From Sphingobacteriia bacterium (GTDB taxonomy: Bacteria > Bacteroidota > Bacteroidia > Chitinophagales > Chitinophagaceae): a stretch of 49,154 bases of DNA. Positions 1-6,827 of this stretch are shown here, in pieces (positions within the stretch are counted from its first letter, which is position 1; every line of letters begins with the position of its first letter). The stretch is taken from the NCBI GenBank assembly GCA_015999745.1, contig JAECQP010000024.1, positions 1 through 49,154 of the forward strand. Direction: 5' to 3'. Position numbers and translations under genes: made by a program. The notes under the pieces are model-generated. The model did not search any database. It had not been told where the DNA came from and saw only the letters and a list, made by a program, of their open reading frames with translations.

Positions 1-169
1 ATTTAAAAATACTACAATTTAATAATGAAGAATTTAGAAAAAAATACAATCAGAATCCATTTTGATTTAGTATTGAAGAAAAAATAAATTATGAAATATT
101 CATTTGTCTTAATAAATAACATCACTTTTAATGTGATAAGATGATTTTTAAAAGTCAAAAACATTTGTT

Positions 170-382
170 ATGAAAACCTTATTTATAACTGTTCTAATAG
201 CTATAATTTTAATTGACTATAATCCAATTGAAGAAATAAGGGTAAATTTAGTATCATCAGAAATCAAAACCTCCTTAAAGTGTAATAATGGTCAATGCCA
301 GGCAATTGCAAAAAGCACAAAGAAACAGTGTAAATCATGTGTTTCTAAAAAGGGTGACTCTTATTGTAGTAGGCATAAATAA
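170..382 (+). CDS. Small secreted Cys-rich protein (DUF5763-like)
   Basis: The 70-residue product has a hydrophobic N-terminus (about residues 1-16, a likely signal peptide or single membrane anchor). The C-terminal half carries the pattern C-x4-C-x10-C-x2-C-x9-C-x2-H. This resembles the short 'CkAiTkkGtqCkr...YCwqH' module of DUF5763-type small Bacteroidota proteins, where the Cys/His residues could bind metal or form disulfides. The gene stands alone in AT-rich DNA left of a tRNA scar, so it is probably cargo at the right-hand end of an integrated element lying mostly outside the window. No function is assigned. The family link is by eye. Confidence 0.55.
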   Translation: MKTLFITVLIAIILIDYNPIEEIRVNLVSSEIKTSLKCNNGQCQAIAKSTKKQCKSCVSKKGDSYCSRHK

Positions 383-492
383 TGTTTGATTATTCCTTTT
401 TAAAATTCGGTATTATCGACATAACTGACCTTATTATATAATTTAATAGCTAGGAGCACTAATTTTTTGTAGATTTAATAAAGTAAACAATA

Positions 493-513
493 TTTGGGTC
501 ACGTTTGGGTCAC
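493..513. repeat. Tandem direct repeat TTTGGGTCAC x2
   Basis: The 10-bp sequence TTTGGGTCAC occurs at 493-502 and again at 504-513, one base apart. It lies about 60 bp from the tRNA-Ala fragment that marks the end of an integrated element. Short direct repeats near an att core are typical of integrase arm-binding sites. That role is an inference from position only. Confidence 0.4.
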
Positions 514-567
514 AAAGACAAATAAAAATTAACAAAAGAGCCTGTTTTAAAGCATTCTAGGAGATTA

Positions 568-619
568 TTAGCTTGCATGGCATGCAAGAGGTCGTCGGTT
601 CGACCCCGATACTCTCCAC
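568..619 (+). other. 3' fragment of tRNA-Ala(GGC), probable att site
   Basis: The sequence folds as the 3' half of a tRNA. The anticodon stem is CTTGC/GCAAG (572-576/584-588) with loop ATGGCAT and anticodon GGC at 579-581. A variable loop (589-593), a T arm GTCGG-TTCGACC-CCGAT (594-610) and the acceptor 3' strand ACTCTCC plus discriminator A (611-618) follow. There is no room for a D arm: only 12 bases separate a GGAGATT at 560-566, which would nearly pair with the acceptor strand, from the anticodon stem. The piece is therefore not a functional tRNA. Tyrosine recombinases commonly integrate into tRNA 3' ends and leave such a duplicated fragment. With the tRNA reading rightwards, the element lies to the left and the intact gene should be at its far end. 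An internally deleted tRNA gene is the alternative. Confidence 0.75.
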
Positions 620-628
620 TTACAAATC

Positions 629-661
629 AATGACTTACATATTAAATGTAAGTCATTTTTG
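629..661 (+). terminator. Rho-independent terminator after the tRNA fragment
   Basis: A perfect 12-bp stem AATGACTTACAT / ATGTAAGTCATT (629-640 / 646-657) with a 5-base loop is followed by TTTTG. It sits 10 bases after the tRNA 3' end and is probably the native terminator of the original tRNA-Ala gene. This supports the view that chromosomal DNA continues to the right of the scar. Confidence 0.8.
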
Positions 662-1095
662 TTTTAGGTAAAACCTGGGCAAAACCAAATGTCGCAGAGT
701 TAGGACGGTAGAAAATAGGTTAACTCTGAGATTATTTATTTTATAAAATTTAGTCCGCAATTAAGAACAGATTAATTCCGGTAAGAATCAATTTTTCATT
801 GGCGGTCTGTTCATCCTCATCCTATCAACCGATTTCCCTATATTCAATCCTGATTCTTCCCACTTAAATATTTGCGCAACATTATTTCTCATTTACAATA
901 TACCATGATTGTTTTATGTCATCAAAAAAGTAAGAGAAAAAACCGCAATCCGATATTTTCAAAAACCTTCTTATATTTTTAAGTTGGCTGCTACTGTTTC
1001 CACACACTCTACTTAACAAAACGCCTGTCAAGATATGAATATTGAAAGGCTAAATAGTTTGGCAAATACAGCCACCTGCGGCTTTTTCAGAATGG
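662..1095. other. Intergenic, no gene recognised
   Basis: About 430 AT-rich bases lie between the tRNA terminator and the convergent 3' end of the AbiEii gene. I see no ORF with coding character, no strong hairpin and no recognisable remnant. Confidence 0.5.
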
Positions 1096-1875
1096 TTATA
1101 ATTTAGCCTGTTTAATCAATTCTGGAAACAGCAACACCTTTTGTATATCCCTGGGATTAAATAAAAATGGCTGAACGTCCTGTGCCATTTCTTCCATTTT
1201 TAAGCTGTTGCATTTTTCGATAATCTTTTCTTTGAGTTGTTTCTCATTGGTTACACCCATTTTAAACTCCAGGTAGTTATAATCTGGCCTGTCAATCAAT
1301 GACAATAAGAATGCAATATCAAAGAAATCCCTTCCCTTATTTCTTTCGCGATTGCAGACTGCATAGAACTTTTGTGCTAGCAGTAAGTTTAGCGGTGTAA
1401 TAAAGATCTGGGTGAACACATCAAACCGGTTTAGAATATATTTTTCCGGTATAAAATTAAAATGCTGAGGCTCAGTGTCCAGTTGGATTAATATTTTTTC
1501 TTCTCTATGGCCGGACAATCCTTCCTTATATAATATTTCGGGAAAACGGATATAGCAGTGATACGCTCCACGGAAAACCGTTTTCATTTCTACCTCATAA
1601 CCTTCCTGTTCTAACTCCTTTTTTAAAATACCTGAGACTTTTGCAAACGTATCTTCTGCTATTGTGAAATTGTCAAAATCAAGATCTTCAGAGAAACGAG
1701 TATTGCCGTGGACAATCCTTAAACAAGTGCCCCCTAAGAAACATAGCTCATTGGCAAATTCACTGTCAAAAAGAATCTGCAATAATTTATGCTGGAGATA
1801 CTCTCTTAATATAAATCGCTTAAACCCACGAAGATTCTCAGGATAATTTTTTTCTATTTCAGATAGTGTCAGCAT
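1096..1875 (-). CDS. AbiEii/AbiGii-family nucleotidyltransferase toxin
   Basis: The 259-residue protein is of the AbiEii type, the toxin of type IV-like AbiE toxin-antitoxin and phage abortive-infection systems. The family has a minimal nucleotidyltransferase fold; characterised relatives modify tRNA or nucleotides and arrest growth. Visible motifs are F-L-G-G-T-C-L-R at about residues 46-53, H56, and R-F-S-E-D-L-D-F-D at about 60-68, that is, the GG...R.SeDlDfd motif with the metal-binding acidic pair. A later conserved region around residues 166-190 includes K-F-Y-A...R-N-K-G-R-D-F-F-D. Length is normal and the frame is intact. Its start overlaps the 3' end of the upstream AbiEi gene by 17 bases, the usual antitoxin-then-toxin order, so the two are translationally coupled. 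Confidence 0.88.
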   Translation of the reverse strand: MLTLSEIEKNYPENLRGFKRFILREYLQHKLLQILFDSEFANELCFLGGTCLRIVHGNTRFSEDLDFDNFTIAEDTFAKVSGILKKELEQEGYEVEMKTVFRGAYHCYIRFPEILYKEGLSGHREEKILIQLDTEPQHFNFIPEKYILNRFDVFTQIFITPLNLLLAQKFYAVCNRERNKGRDFFDIAFLLSLIDRPDYNYLEFKMGVTNEKQLKEKIIEKCNSLKMEEMAQDVQPFLFNPRDIQKVLLFPELIKQAKL

Positions 1876-2485
1876 GGGTATTAATTTTGGCCAATAGCTT
1901 AATTCGCTTGTTTAGTGTTTTGCTTTCAAAACATGCAGCATAAGAAGTTAGTTTATCGTTGTTGATGATTTCATTAAAAGTTATCAGATTTAACCTCAGC
2001 CCTTCTATATCTTCTGTAGTATTTAATTGGTGATTAAGATATAAATAATCCAGGATCGCCTTTTCCGGGGAAGCAATCAATACCGGTATGGTTTGATTAT
2101 TATCAACCTGGTATCCAAAAAATAAATGCGCTTTAATACTTCTGTAATTAAATGTGCCGGCAACTGTTTCGTAGGCTATCGTTTTTCTCGTTGTGATATT
2201 CTGGACAGAATACACAGCTTCCGGTATCAGCCCATAGTGTGAAAGGGCTGATTCAAGTGAAACATAGGATGGCCGATGCAGGCAGTTGCTGATCCGATAC
2301 CGGAGTCGTTCATTCATGGGGATATCAGCAAATACATACCACTTGTTGATCAGCTTACGGATATATCCCTTCCGCTGCCATTCTACCAGCCGTCTTGTAT
2401 CAAACTTGGGAAACAGCTTGTCAATATCCCTGGTTGAGAATACTTCAAAGCTGTACATGCCACCTCTAAAGTCAAAATATGTCAT
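1859..2485 (-). CDS. AbiEi-family antitoxin / transcriptional regulator
   Basis: This is the antitoxin partner of the AbiEii toxin immediately downstream. AbiEi proteins have an N-terminal winged helix and a C-terminal antitoxin domain, and they repress their own operon. The winged helix is visible near the start (F-S-T-R-D-I-D-K-L-F...R-R-L-V-E-W-Q-R-K-G-Y-I-R-K). It is followed by the conserved S-Y-V-S-L-E-S-A-L-S-H-Y-G-L-I-P block and then A-S-P-E-K-A-I-L-D-Y-L-Y. The frame extends upstream to 2584, but those 33 residues are hydrophobic and unlike the family, and a good -7 promoter element lies inside them at 2513-2520. I therefore start at the ATG at 2485, giving about 208 residues. The last 17 bases overlap the toxin gene. 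Confidence 0.85.
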   Translation of the reverse strand: MTYFDFRGGMYSFEVFSTRDIDKLFPKFDTRRLVEWQRKGYIRKLINKWYVFADIPMNERLRYRISNCLHRPSYVSLESALSHYGLIPEAVYSVQNITTRKTIAYETVAGTFNYRSIKAHLFFGYQVDNNQTIPVLIASPEKAILDYLYLNHQLNTTEDIEGLRLNLITFNEIINNDKLTSYAACFESKTLNKRIKLLAKINTHADTI

Positions 2486-2512
2486 TTTGTTTCCTATTAT
2501 TGTTAATATCAA

Positions 2513-2520
2513 CAAATATA
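2513..2520 (-). promoter_or_regulatory. Bacteroidota -7 element of the AbiE operon
   Basis: TATATTTG on the minus strand matches the Bacteroidota -7 consensus TAnnTTTG exactly and lies 27 bases upstream of the chosen AbiEi ATG. The -33 region is weak. An inverted repeat, AAAAATCT / AGATTTTT (2555-2562 / 2572-2579), lies 35-60 bp upstream and could be the AbiEi operator. Confidence 0.5.
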
Positions 2521-2588
2521 AGAAATAAAATATAAAATACAGCTTAATCTGGTTAAAAATCTTTGATTGGTAGATTTTTTGCAAATCC

Positions 2589-2692
2589 GGTGAACCACCG
2601 AGCTTATCTCGGTAATTCGCTGTTATTTAATTCGGCGTGGGATGTGCAATTTTTGCACATCCCTCAATAGTTCAACAATCTGTTGGACTATT
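2589..2692. repeat. Cluster of consecutive inverted repeats
   Basis: Hairpins follow one another between the AbiE promoter and a recombinase remnant. CGGTG/CACCG (2589-2601) overlaps ACCGAG-CTTAT-CTCGGT (2597-2613). A perfect 11-bp stem GGGATGTGCAA / TTGCACATCCC with a 3-base loop spans 2639-2663. A 12-bp stem AATAGTTCAACA / TGTTGGACTATT with one T-G wobble and a 3-base loop spans 2666-2692 and overlaps the remnant's stop codon. None is followed by a T-run, so simple Rho-independent termination is not convincing. Operators, an element end or a folded RNA are possible. Confidence 0.6.
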
Positions 2693-2886
2693 ACCTTAAT
2701 GCCTCCTCAATGCTTTTTGCAATTAGTGAATCATCTGTTTCATCCAGGTAGGTCATCGGCTGTAATTGCGTTCCATGTCCCATAGCCTCCTGAATAATAT
2801 TCAGGTCAACATTTTTTTGTCGGAGATTTAGTTTCAAAAGAATGCCTGGCTACATAAGAGGTAAGATCCTTTTCCAGTAATGACCG
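2691..2886 (-). pseudogene. Tyrosine recombinase (integrase) C-terminal remnant
   Basis: Two frames together encode the end of a Bacteroidota site-specific tyrosine recombinase. The first reads R-S-L-L-E-K-D-L-T-S-Y-V-A-R-H-S-F-E-T, the catalytic Arg/His box. After a frameshift near an A-run at about 2815, the second reads N-V-D-L-N-I-I-Q-E-A-M-G-H-G, then T-Y-L-D with the nucleophilic Tyr, and ends S-I-E-E-A-L-R before TAA at 2691. The SAM-like N-terminal and early catalytic parts are missing. It is dead, and it marks past mobility of this island next to the AbiE pair. Confidence 0.75.
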
Positions 2887-2964
2887 CCTTTTTAATGGGC
2901 AATACCCCAGAAGAATTTATTCGTCGCCCCGACACATTGCCAATAAAATGTTCACGGCTGGCAT

Positions 2965-3831
2965 TTATGTCGCTATAAATTTGTCAAGCCGTGTCACTAT
3001 GTCTTCCCAAAATTTATCCTTCATACTTTTTCTAAAATAGCCAAAATGGCCAATACTCTTTAATCCAAATTTCTGTGGTGATAGTTCTGTAAAACATATT
3101 CCTTTTTCACTCTTTACATGACTCCAAAATGTGCTACTGTTTTTCGCATTTGAAACCGGGTCATCGGTTGAATAATAAACATGAATAGGGAATTTGAAAT
3201 TTTTGAAATGGCCTGTTGGAACAGTTTTCCCGTAGAATTTATCATCAAAGAAATAATTTTCCTTTTCCAGCCAATCACGCCATTCAAATACCACCCTTTT
3301 CGGTAGGTTTTCCATTAGGCCGTAAGGCTTGGCTTTTACATATTTATTAATAAATACACTAACTGGTGAAAATAAATAGAAGAAGAAATACGCCTTCATC
3401 CTGTAACCAAAGGGCATATTCGGATAATAACCCGTTGAAACACCGATGTTGATATTTCCTTTTATGTTATCAAAATTATTTATGAATCCAATTTGTTGTC
3501 CGCCTGCACTATGCCCTATAAAAAGAAATGGCAAGTTTGAAAATCTGTTGCTTAAATACGTTTTTATTGCAGGCATATCTTTTGTTCCGTAATCTGAAAA
3601 CGTGAAATCGCTGTTTTTCAGATTGTCATTTTGCTCGCATCCCCTGTAATTCCATAAACAACACAAGTAGTCATGTTCTGTCAAATAGGTCAAAAATGAA
3701 AGATAAAATTCTTTCTTTGTCGCAGTTCCTGAATTGAACTGTATTAAAGCTTTTGGATTTTTGGGTATCAACAAAGTACCTTTCAGTTTTATGCCATCTT
3801 CACAGGTAGTTTCAAACTCTTCTATAATCAT
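2965..3831 (-). CDS. Alpha/beta hydrolase (COG4757-like)
   Basis: The 288-residue protein shows the alpha/beta-hydrolase fold. The nucleophile elbow G-H-S-A-G-G places the catalytic Ser at residue 108. The likely acid is in S-T-D-D-P (D223 or D224) and the His is H262 in I-G-H-F-G-Y-F-R. The early N-Y-R-G (about 61-64) is the oxyanion-loop region. The motifs around the Ser and His resemble the COG4757 group of predicted esterases, whose substrates are unknown. No signal peptide is visible, so it should be cytoplasmic. It is a lone gene flanked by an integrase remnant and a non-coding gap, with AT-rich codon use, and is probably acquired cargo. Confidence 0.8.
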   Translation of the reverse strand: MIIEEFETTCEDGIKLKGTLLIPKNPKALIQFNSGTATKKEFYLSFLTYLTEHDYLCCLWNYRGCEQNDNLKNSDFTFSDYGTKDMPAIKTYLSNRFSNLPFLFIGHSAGGQQIGFINNFDNIKGNINIGVSTGYYPNMPFGYRMKAYFFFYLFSPVSVFINKYVKAKPYGLMENLPKRVVFEWRDWLEKENYFFDDKFYGKTVPTGHFKNFKFPIHVYYSTDDPVSNAKNSSTFWSHVKSEKGICFTELSPQKFGLKSIGHFGYFRKSMKDKFWEDIVTRLDKFIAT

Positions 3832-4271
3832 TATTAAATAGTTGAAAGGTTCTTTTGCTAACGGGAAGGCTTTTTCGCTGTAGCCGTATTTGAATGTCGT
3901 CAGCCGGTAACCGCAGTTAAATTGGTAAATAAAAGTTTATTGTTTATTGTATTCCATGGCGTTATTCGTCGGCTGGATCTGAAATTGATCAGCAAACATA
4001 AAGTTGAGAATATATTCACTGTTCCGCCAAATTGCCAAACCGCCGTTTGTGTGCCATTGGGTTAAGATTAAAATGCAAAAATTGTTAGGGCGAGACTTAT
4101 ATGCAATACTGAATTATCATTATTTTATATTTTGCTGGTAGCAGTTTCCATTGCAATAATTTGTCTTGCTTTGAAATTCAATAATTTACTCCTAGTATCT
4201 TCTAATTCATCTTGGTTGGGCTAAATATAAGTTTCAGCAAATAGAGAGCTTATGGTAAGCGGATGGCAAAA
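3832..4271. other. Intergenic, no gene recognised
   Basis: About 440 bases lie between the protease stop and the hydrolase start, both on the minus strand. Short stretches read open on the minus strand but no conserved protein is recognisable. Integron-attC-like core triplets (TAAC/GTTA) occur but are too far apart and mismatched to call. Confidence 0.4.
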
Positions 4272-5282
4272 TCACGAAATCTCACCACGAAGAAATGGTA
4301 TGAGCTTAGATTTACTAATTTCAGGCAATGATTTGTAAAATTGAATCAACTTATTACGAATGAATGATATACGGATAACTCTTATTATTTCTGGCGCCCC
4401 ATTTGTATCACTCGCTCTTACCATAATTCCCAAACATTGACCTTGAGAGTTAAACACCCCTCCACCACTCATCCCGGCTATTCCCCTTCCATGTACAAAA
4501 AACTCAACATCTTTTTTATAACTAATATTTCCCTCTATATCACCTGCGTCTTTTAATTTTTTAATAGCTTGCTCTGCGTCAGTATCTGTTAAAATATTTG
4601 AGCAAAGAACTGCACCATTAGGATAATTTCCTACATCTTGTGGATAACCAACTATAATGGCAAATTCATTAGGTATCGCTTCATCCCAGGTTTTGTTTTC
4701 TTTAGTACGATTGTAAGGGTCATACATGGATAAAGGAGTTTGAGTTTGCACCATACTTGGGTATATTGAAAACAAGCCATCTTTAATTTTTTGATTATCA
4801 ACTATTCCGACATAAAAGTCTTCTTCAGGTGCCAGGGTTGTATTGGTAGCTGAAATGGAAATATTTGAATGATAAAATGGAAAATCAGCCACAAGTGTAT
4901 CGCCAATTTCAAGGCTTCCAGTTATTGATGGTAATTTTGAGGTTAAAAAAATACCGTTATTCGTAGTTGTCAAATCAACGAATTCTTCAGTTCTTTTGCC
5001 CCATCCCTCAATCCCCAAAACATGATTTGCTGAAATATAAATTCCCAAACCAAAATCATTTTTTCGACTCCAAATAATTTTTGAACCAGGGCCTCTTTTA
5101 CCAACACTCCCTCTGACTTTTGTTAAAATAGCCTTAAGGTTTAGACTATCACCACTCAAGACATCTTCAATTTTTATCAATTTGTTTTTATTGTTGTCAT
5201 TGTTTGGGGAGCTCCTTCCCTTTTCACATGAGGTACAGATAATTGAATAAAGAACGATGCTGAAAAAAAGTTTTCTTATCAT
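4272..5282 (-). CDS. Trypsin-like serine protease, lipoprotein
   Basis: The 336-residue protein has a lipoprotein signal peptide: hydrophobic residues 5-18, with a lipobox ending at C19 (I-C-T-S-C). The trypsin-like catalytic triad can be traced as H87 (S-A-N-H-V-L), D155 (E-E-D-F-Y-V-G-I-V) and S272 in G-M-S-G-G-G-V-F-N, the usual Gx[SG]GGx loop. It should be tethered to a membrane facing the periplasm or cell surface. There are no PDZ domains, unlike HtrA/DegP. Its substrate is unknown. It lies alone in the accessory region beside IS256 debris. In related genomes such proteases are often paired with effector or defence genes, but no partner is adjacent here. Confidence 0.75.
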   Translation of the reverse strand: MIRKLFFSIVLYSIICTSCEKGRSSPNNDNNKNKLIKIEDVLSGDSLNLKAILTKVRGSVGKRGPGSKIIWSRKNDFGLGIYISANHVLGIEGWGKRTEEFVDLTTTNNGIFLTSKLPSITGSLEIGDTLVADFPFYHSNISISATNTTLAPEEDFYVGIVDNQKIKDGLFSIYPSMVQTQTPLSMYDPYNRTKENKTWDEAIPNEFAIIVGYPQDVGNYPNGAVLCSNILTDTDAEQAIKKLKDAGDIEGNISYKKDVEFFVHGRGIAGMSGGGVFNSQGQCLGIMVRASDTNGAPEIIRVIRISFIRNKLIQFYKSLPEISKSKLIPFLRGEIS

Positions 5283-5572
5283 GATTTGGACTTTTTAATG
5301 ATATTGTCATATGCTATGACGCCCTTTCTTTCTAAAACGATGCTTTATCGATATTTATGTTAATCTTAATCGTTTGAAAATATTAAAATTAGTATTTCCT
5401 GTTTTCTGCCATGTGTATACTGAAGCTTTGTAAACCGGATACTGTATTTCTGAGAATGGAAAAAGACAGATCGTATATTCATATGAATGAAAAGAAACAG
5501 GATTTCAGCAGACCAAAATGCAAAAAATTTTATTTGAACGCTTGCTAAATGTTTCATACTCTGTGTGGTATA

Positions 5573-5712
5573 CTATTCAGTCAGAAGAATCATCTATACC
5601 ACCGACACCATCGAAAACCTTAATCGGGGTATAGGGAAATATACCAAAACCAAATGCAGTTCACAGATGACCAGGCAGCACAGAAGCCGCTTACCTGGCC
5701 ATTATCATCGAA
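5573..5712 (+). pseudogene. IS256-family transposase, C-terminal fragment
   Basis: The plus strand encodes Y-S-V-R-R-I-I-Y-T-T-D-T-I-E-N-L-N-R-G-I and then K-Y-T-K-T-K, the conserved C-terminal block of IS256/Mutator-type transposases. One frame change is needed to continue into Q-F-T-D-D-Q-A-A-Q-K-P-L. It ends where the family continues for another 30 or so residues. It is a dead fragment about 100 bases upstream of a second, N-terminal IS256 piece. Confidence 0.8.
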
Positions 5713-5812
5713 GGTAGTATTTGTTTCTTTGTGTAAATAGTTTTAAAGTAACTGTATTGAGAGTTAACCACCCTGCAGGTTCCGTTTTCATTAACTTTAA
5801 ATACCGTTTATT

Positions 5813-6430
5813 ATGGACAATCAACAACCACATCTACCCAAGGACTTTTCAAGCAGTTTAAAAACCAGGACGATTTTAAATCCTTTTTCAACGATCTGTA
5901 CAGGCAGGGCGTTGAACAAATGCTCCAGGCAGAGCTGGATGAACACCTGGGCTATGAAAAGCACAGCCGTGAGAGCCATAATACCGGCAACAGCCGTAAT
6001 GGTTCCTATTCCAAAAAAGTAAAGACCCAGTCGCTGGGCGATATGATTCTCAACATTCCCAGGGATCGCAAGAGTGAGTTTGAGCCCCGGCTGATTCCCA
6101 AAGGTTCGCGCATAAGCGATCAGCTCGAGGAGTCTATCATCGGCATGTACAGCCGCGGTATGACTACCTCGGATATCTGCCAGCAGGTTAAAGAAGTCTA
6201 TGGTGTGGATGTGAGCGCGGGTACGATCTCCAATGTCACCGACCGTATCCATGAACACGTTAAAGAATGGCAGAACCGGCCGTTGGACCCTGTCTATTTT
6301 GTGGTATGAAAGACAGGAAAGCCTTCTGCACCGATCTTAAGAATGTGTATGGCGCCACTAACCGCGAAGTTGCCGAACAGGAACTAGAAAAATTTGACAC
6401 TGCGTGGGGTGGAAAATACAGGCACACTAC
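5813..6430 (+). pseudogene. IS256-family transposase, deleted and frameshifted
   Basis: The start is M-D-N-Q-Q-P-H-L-P-K-D-F. One T appears to be missing near 5845, after which the second frame continues F-K-Q-F-K-N-Q-D-D-F and runs to about 6303, including the N-R-I/T-I-S-N-V-T-D-R region. At 6295-6310 the text jumps from V-Y-F-V-V to W-K-D-R-K-A-F-C-T-D-L-K-N-V-Y-G-A-T-N. In intact family members these are separated by roughly 100 residues carrying part of the DDE core, so the catalytic centre is gone. Similarity stops at G-G-K-Y-R-H, about 6430, where outer-membrane protein sequence begins. The IS is non-functional. Confidence 0.85.
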
Positions 6431-6757
6431 CTTGTTTTATATCCAACCGGTCAGGCGAGCCCGTTACCCAACCCCAACAATCCCACACAAACGGAAGGAG
6501 CTTTCCCGTTCAGCGCCAACCCCGGCGATCCTTTTTCCGGATGGGATGCCTCTAGCAATTTCAGTTATATACCGAACCAAAGCATGGAATTTCGTTTTGA
6601 AATTGTAAACAGACATGCCTCAATACCCTATTTTGCAGGAAAAGGCGGTGTAACATCACAAACAGGTTATTCAACTACGCCTCTGGATCCTGACTGGCGA
6701 CCAGATCTGGTGAAAGCAGAAACGAGAATAATCCTCTCGGTACTGTTCCGGTTGTAA
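6430..6757 (+). pseudogene. Outer-membrane beta-barrel (BBP2/porin-like), 3' fragment
   Basis: From about 6430 an open frame encodes roughly 108 residues of a beta-barrel protein's C-terminus: a proline/glycine-rich loop (P-N-P-N-N-P-T-Q...G-D-P-F-S-G-W), alternating strands (N-Q-S-M-E-F-R-F-E-I-V-N-R-H-A-S), a Y-F-A-G-K-G-G-V-T loop and a final strand R-I-I-L-S-V-L-F-R-L. This resembles the end of BBP2-type putative porins of Bacteroidota. The N-terminal three quarters are absent and replaced by IS256 sequence. There is no start of its own, so this is a truncated gene. Confidence 0.6.
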
Positions 6758-6772
6758 TTTTTCAGTTTTCCC

Positions 6773-6798
6773 AAAATGCCCGTTGCAGGGCATTTTTC
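6773..6798 (+). terminator. Rho-independent terminator
   Basis: The stem AAAATGCCC (6773-6781) pairs with GGGCATTTT (6788-6796) across a 6-base loop and is followed by TTC. It is the original terminator of the truncated beta-barrel gene and insulates the LysR gene that follows. Confidence 0.8.
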
Positions 6799-6827
6799 GT
6801 AGCTTCGGTTAAAATCCGTCATTCAAC

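Noticed and set aside
2486..2584. Longer AbiEi start with 33 extra residues
   Set aside because: The added residues are hydrophobic, unlike the family, and a -7 promoter element lies inside them.
3850..4100. Integron attC-like core triplets (CCCTAAC / CGTTAGC) around the hydrolase
   Set aside because: The triplets are mismatched to GTTRRRY/RYYYAAC and about 240 bases apart, too long for an attC site, and no integron integrase is seen.
5366..5557. 63-residue minus-strand ORF
   Set aside because: No start context, no family resemblance and AT-rich random-looking composition.
5821..6258. 145-residue minus-strand ORF
   Set aside because: It lies antisense to the IS256 transposase frame and is only its shadow.
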